Assembly (NCBI GenBank): GCA_029251165.1 | Contig: JAQXDW010000059.1 | Span: 1 to 47,957 of the forward strand | Source: Myxococcota bacterium | Lineage (GTDB): Bacteria > Myxococcota_A > UBA796 | Length of the DNA: 47,957 bases | Direction: 5' to 3' | Part shown: positions 47,591-47,957 of the stretch, one piece after another | Position numbering within the stretch: the first letter of the stretch is position 1 | How the letters are laid out: the number at the start of each line of letters is the position of its first letter | Made by a program: the position numbers and the translations under genes | The notes under the pieces: generated by a model | Database searches by the model: none | The model's input: the letters and a program-made list of their open reading frames with translations, nothing else | Told to the model about the DNA's origin: nothing

Positions 47591-47957
47591 TCAGGCTGAT
47601 CGTGGCGGGCTCAGAGTGAGGCGGTTTCGAATTTGGAACGAGGCCCGTTCCAAATTGTAGAGCGTGATAAAACAGACCTTCTCCCTGTGTAGCTGAGCTG
47701 AGACATGTCCGTGTTTGCAGCAGCCATCAAACTGGAGTTCCCCCGACTTGATGTAGGGGTGATCGTTTGTATCGACGCGTGCTTGCGTTCGAAGTTGATG
47801 GGGGAGATAGCCAATGGCGGAGGGCCTTCGGCACGGGTTGTAGAATCCTTCGATGAAGTCGAAGATGGCGAGGCGCGCCTGCTGGAGACTGGAGAAGCAG
47901 AGCCTGCTCATGCACACCGCGGTGTGCGACTGGCCAGGGCTGGAAACACTGCGGGGC
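47591..47957 (-). pseudogene. 3' end of an IS3-family transposase, frameshifted and cut by the window edge
   Basis: On the minus strand from the right edge, the frame encodes A-R-L-A-I-F-D-F-I-E-G-F-Y-N-P-C-R-R-P-S-A-I-G-Y-L. This matches the IS3 orfB integrase tail (I-F-D-Y-I-E-x-F-Y-N-x-x-R-x-H-S-A-x-G-Y-L-S-P). The expected continuation S-P-I-N-F-E-R-K-H-A is present but in another frame, as if two bases of a C-T-C-T-C-C run were lost near 47815. The Arg-His of the signature is Arg-Pro. It is therefore a decayed element end; the rest lies outside the window. Confidence 0.7.
47630..47656. repeat. Perfect 11-bp inverted repeat near the transposase end
   Basis: AATTTGGAACG (47630-47640) and CGTTCCAAATT (47646-47656) are exact reverse complements around AGGCC, at the 3' end of the broken transposase. 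It may be a terminal hairpin of the element or a transcript-end structure. Confidence 0.5.

Noticed and set aside
47433..47660. 75-codon plus-strand frame at the right end
   Set aside because: No domain; it runs into the dyad at the end of the broken transposase.

Overview
The window is GC-rich and gene-dense, and its gene types point to a Gram-negative bacterium of the Myxococcota/Bradymonadota ('deltaproteobacterial') kind. The pointers are MopE-type metal-binding repeats, many predicted lipoproteins, DUF1501 proteins paired with planctomycete-type cytochrome (PSCyt) proteins, a TPR-histidine kinase, a Hanks-type kinase with a long unknown N-terminus, an HTTM protein, a bacterial lipoxygenase, and an eCIS-cargo-like protein. 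This placement is inferred from gene content only. There is no rRNA, recognisable tRNA or CRISPR array.

Layout. 1-2.5 kb: 3' part of a giant surface protein (MopE repeats, beta-helix, Gly-rich tail). 2.75-3.0 kb: a small Cys-rich lipoprotein split by a +1 frame change at CCC-TGA. 3.1-4.9 kb: soluble TPR histidine kinase. 5.1-10.6 kb: a metal (probably zinc) acquisition locus. Its minus-strand operon encodes a TonB_C-fused TonB receptor, a His-rich lipoprotein, a Glu/His-rich lipoprotein and a Fur-family regulator. Divergent to it are a COG0523 protein that has lost its GTPase motifs and a MerC-like membrane protein. A perfect 7-1-7 inverted repeat lies between the two arms.

10.7-20.9 kb: two copies of a PSCyt-like mono-haem lipoprotein plus Tat-exported DUF1501 pair, in opposite orientation. 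One copy is flanked by two paralogous Cys-rich lipoproteins, and between the copies sit a membrane sulfatase-like protein and a Pro-rich protein. 21.1-23.6 kb: Ser/Thr kinase. 23.7-24.8 kb: DsbA/DsbB pair. 25-28.8 kb: membrane PH-like protein, GNAT acetyltransferase, LRR protein, SixA-like phosphatase. 29.5-34.9 kb: LRR lipoprotein plus a protein with eCIS-cargo and annexin-like features, divergent from a complete lipoxygenase. 34.9-39 kb: B12-dependent ribonucleotide reductase with a promoter and two NrdR-like boxes, then an HTTM protein and its partner. 39.7-47.4 kb: lipoproteins, two small membrane proteins, a macro-like protein, a beta-propeller lipoprotein, a CNT nucleoside transporter and an unknown four-helix membrane protein. 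The right edge holds a broken IS3-type transposase end.

The strongest candidates for something new are the COG0523 'pseudo-GTPase' in the metal locus, the CCC-TGA frameshift lipoprotein, the paired PSCyt/DUF1501 surface modules, and a recurring class of lipoproteins whose signal peptides have only 7-10 residues before the lipobox cysteine.
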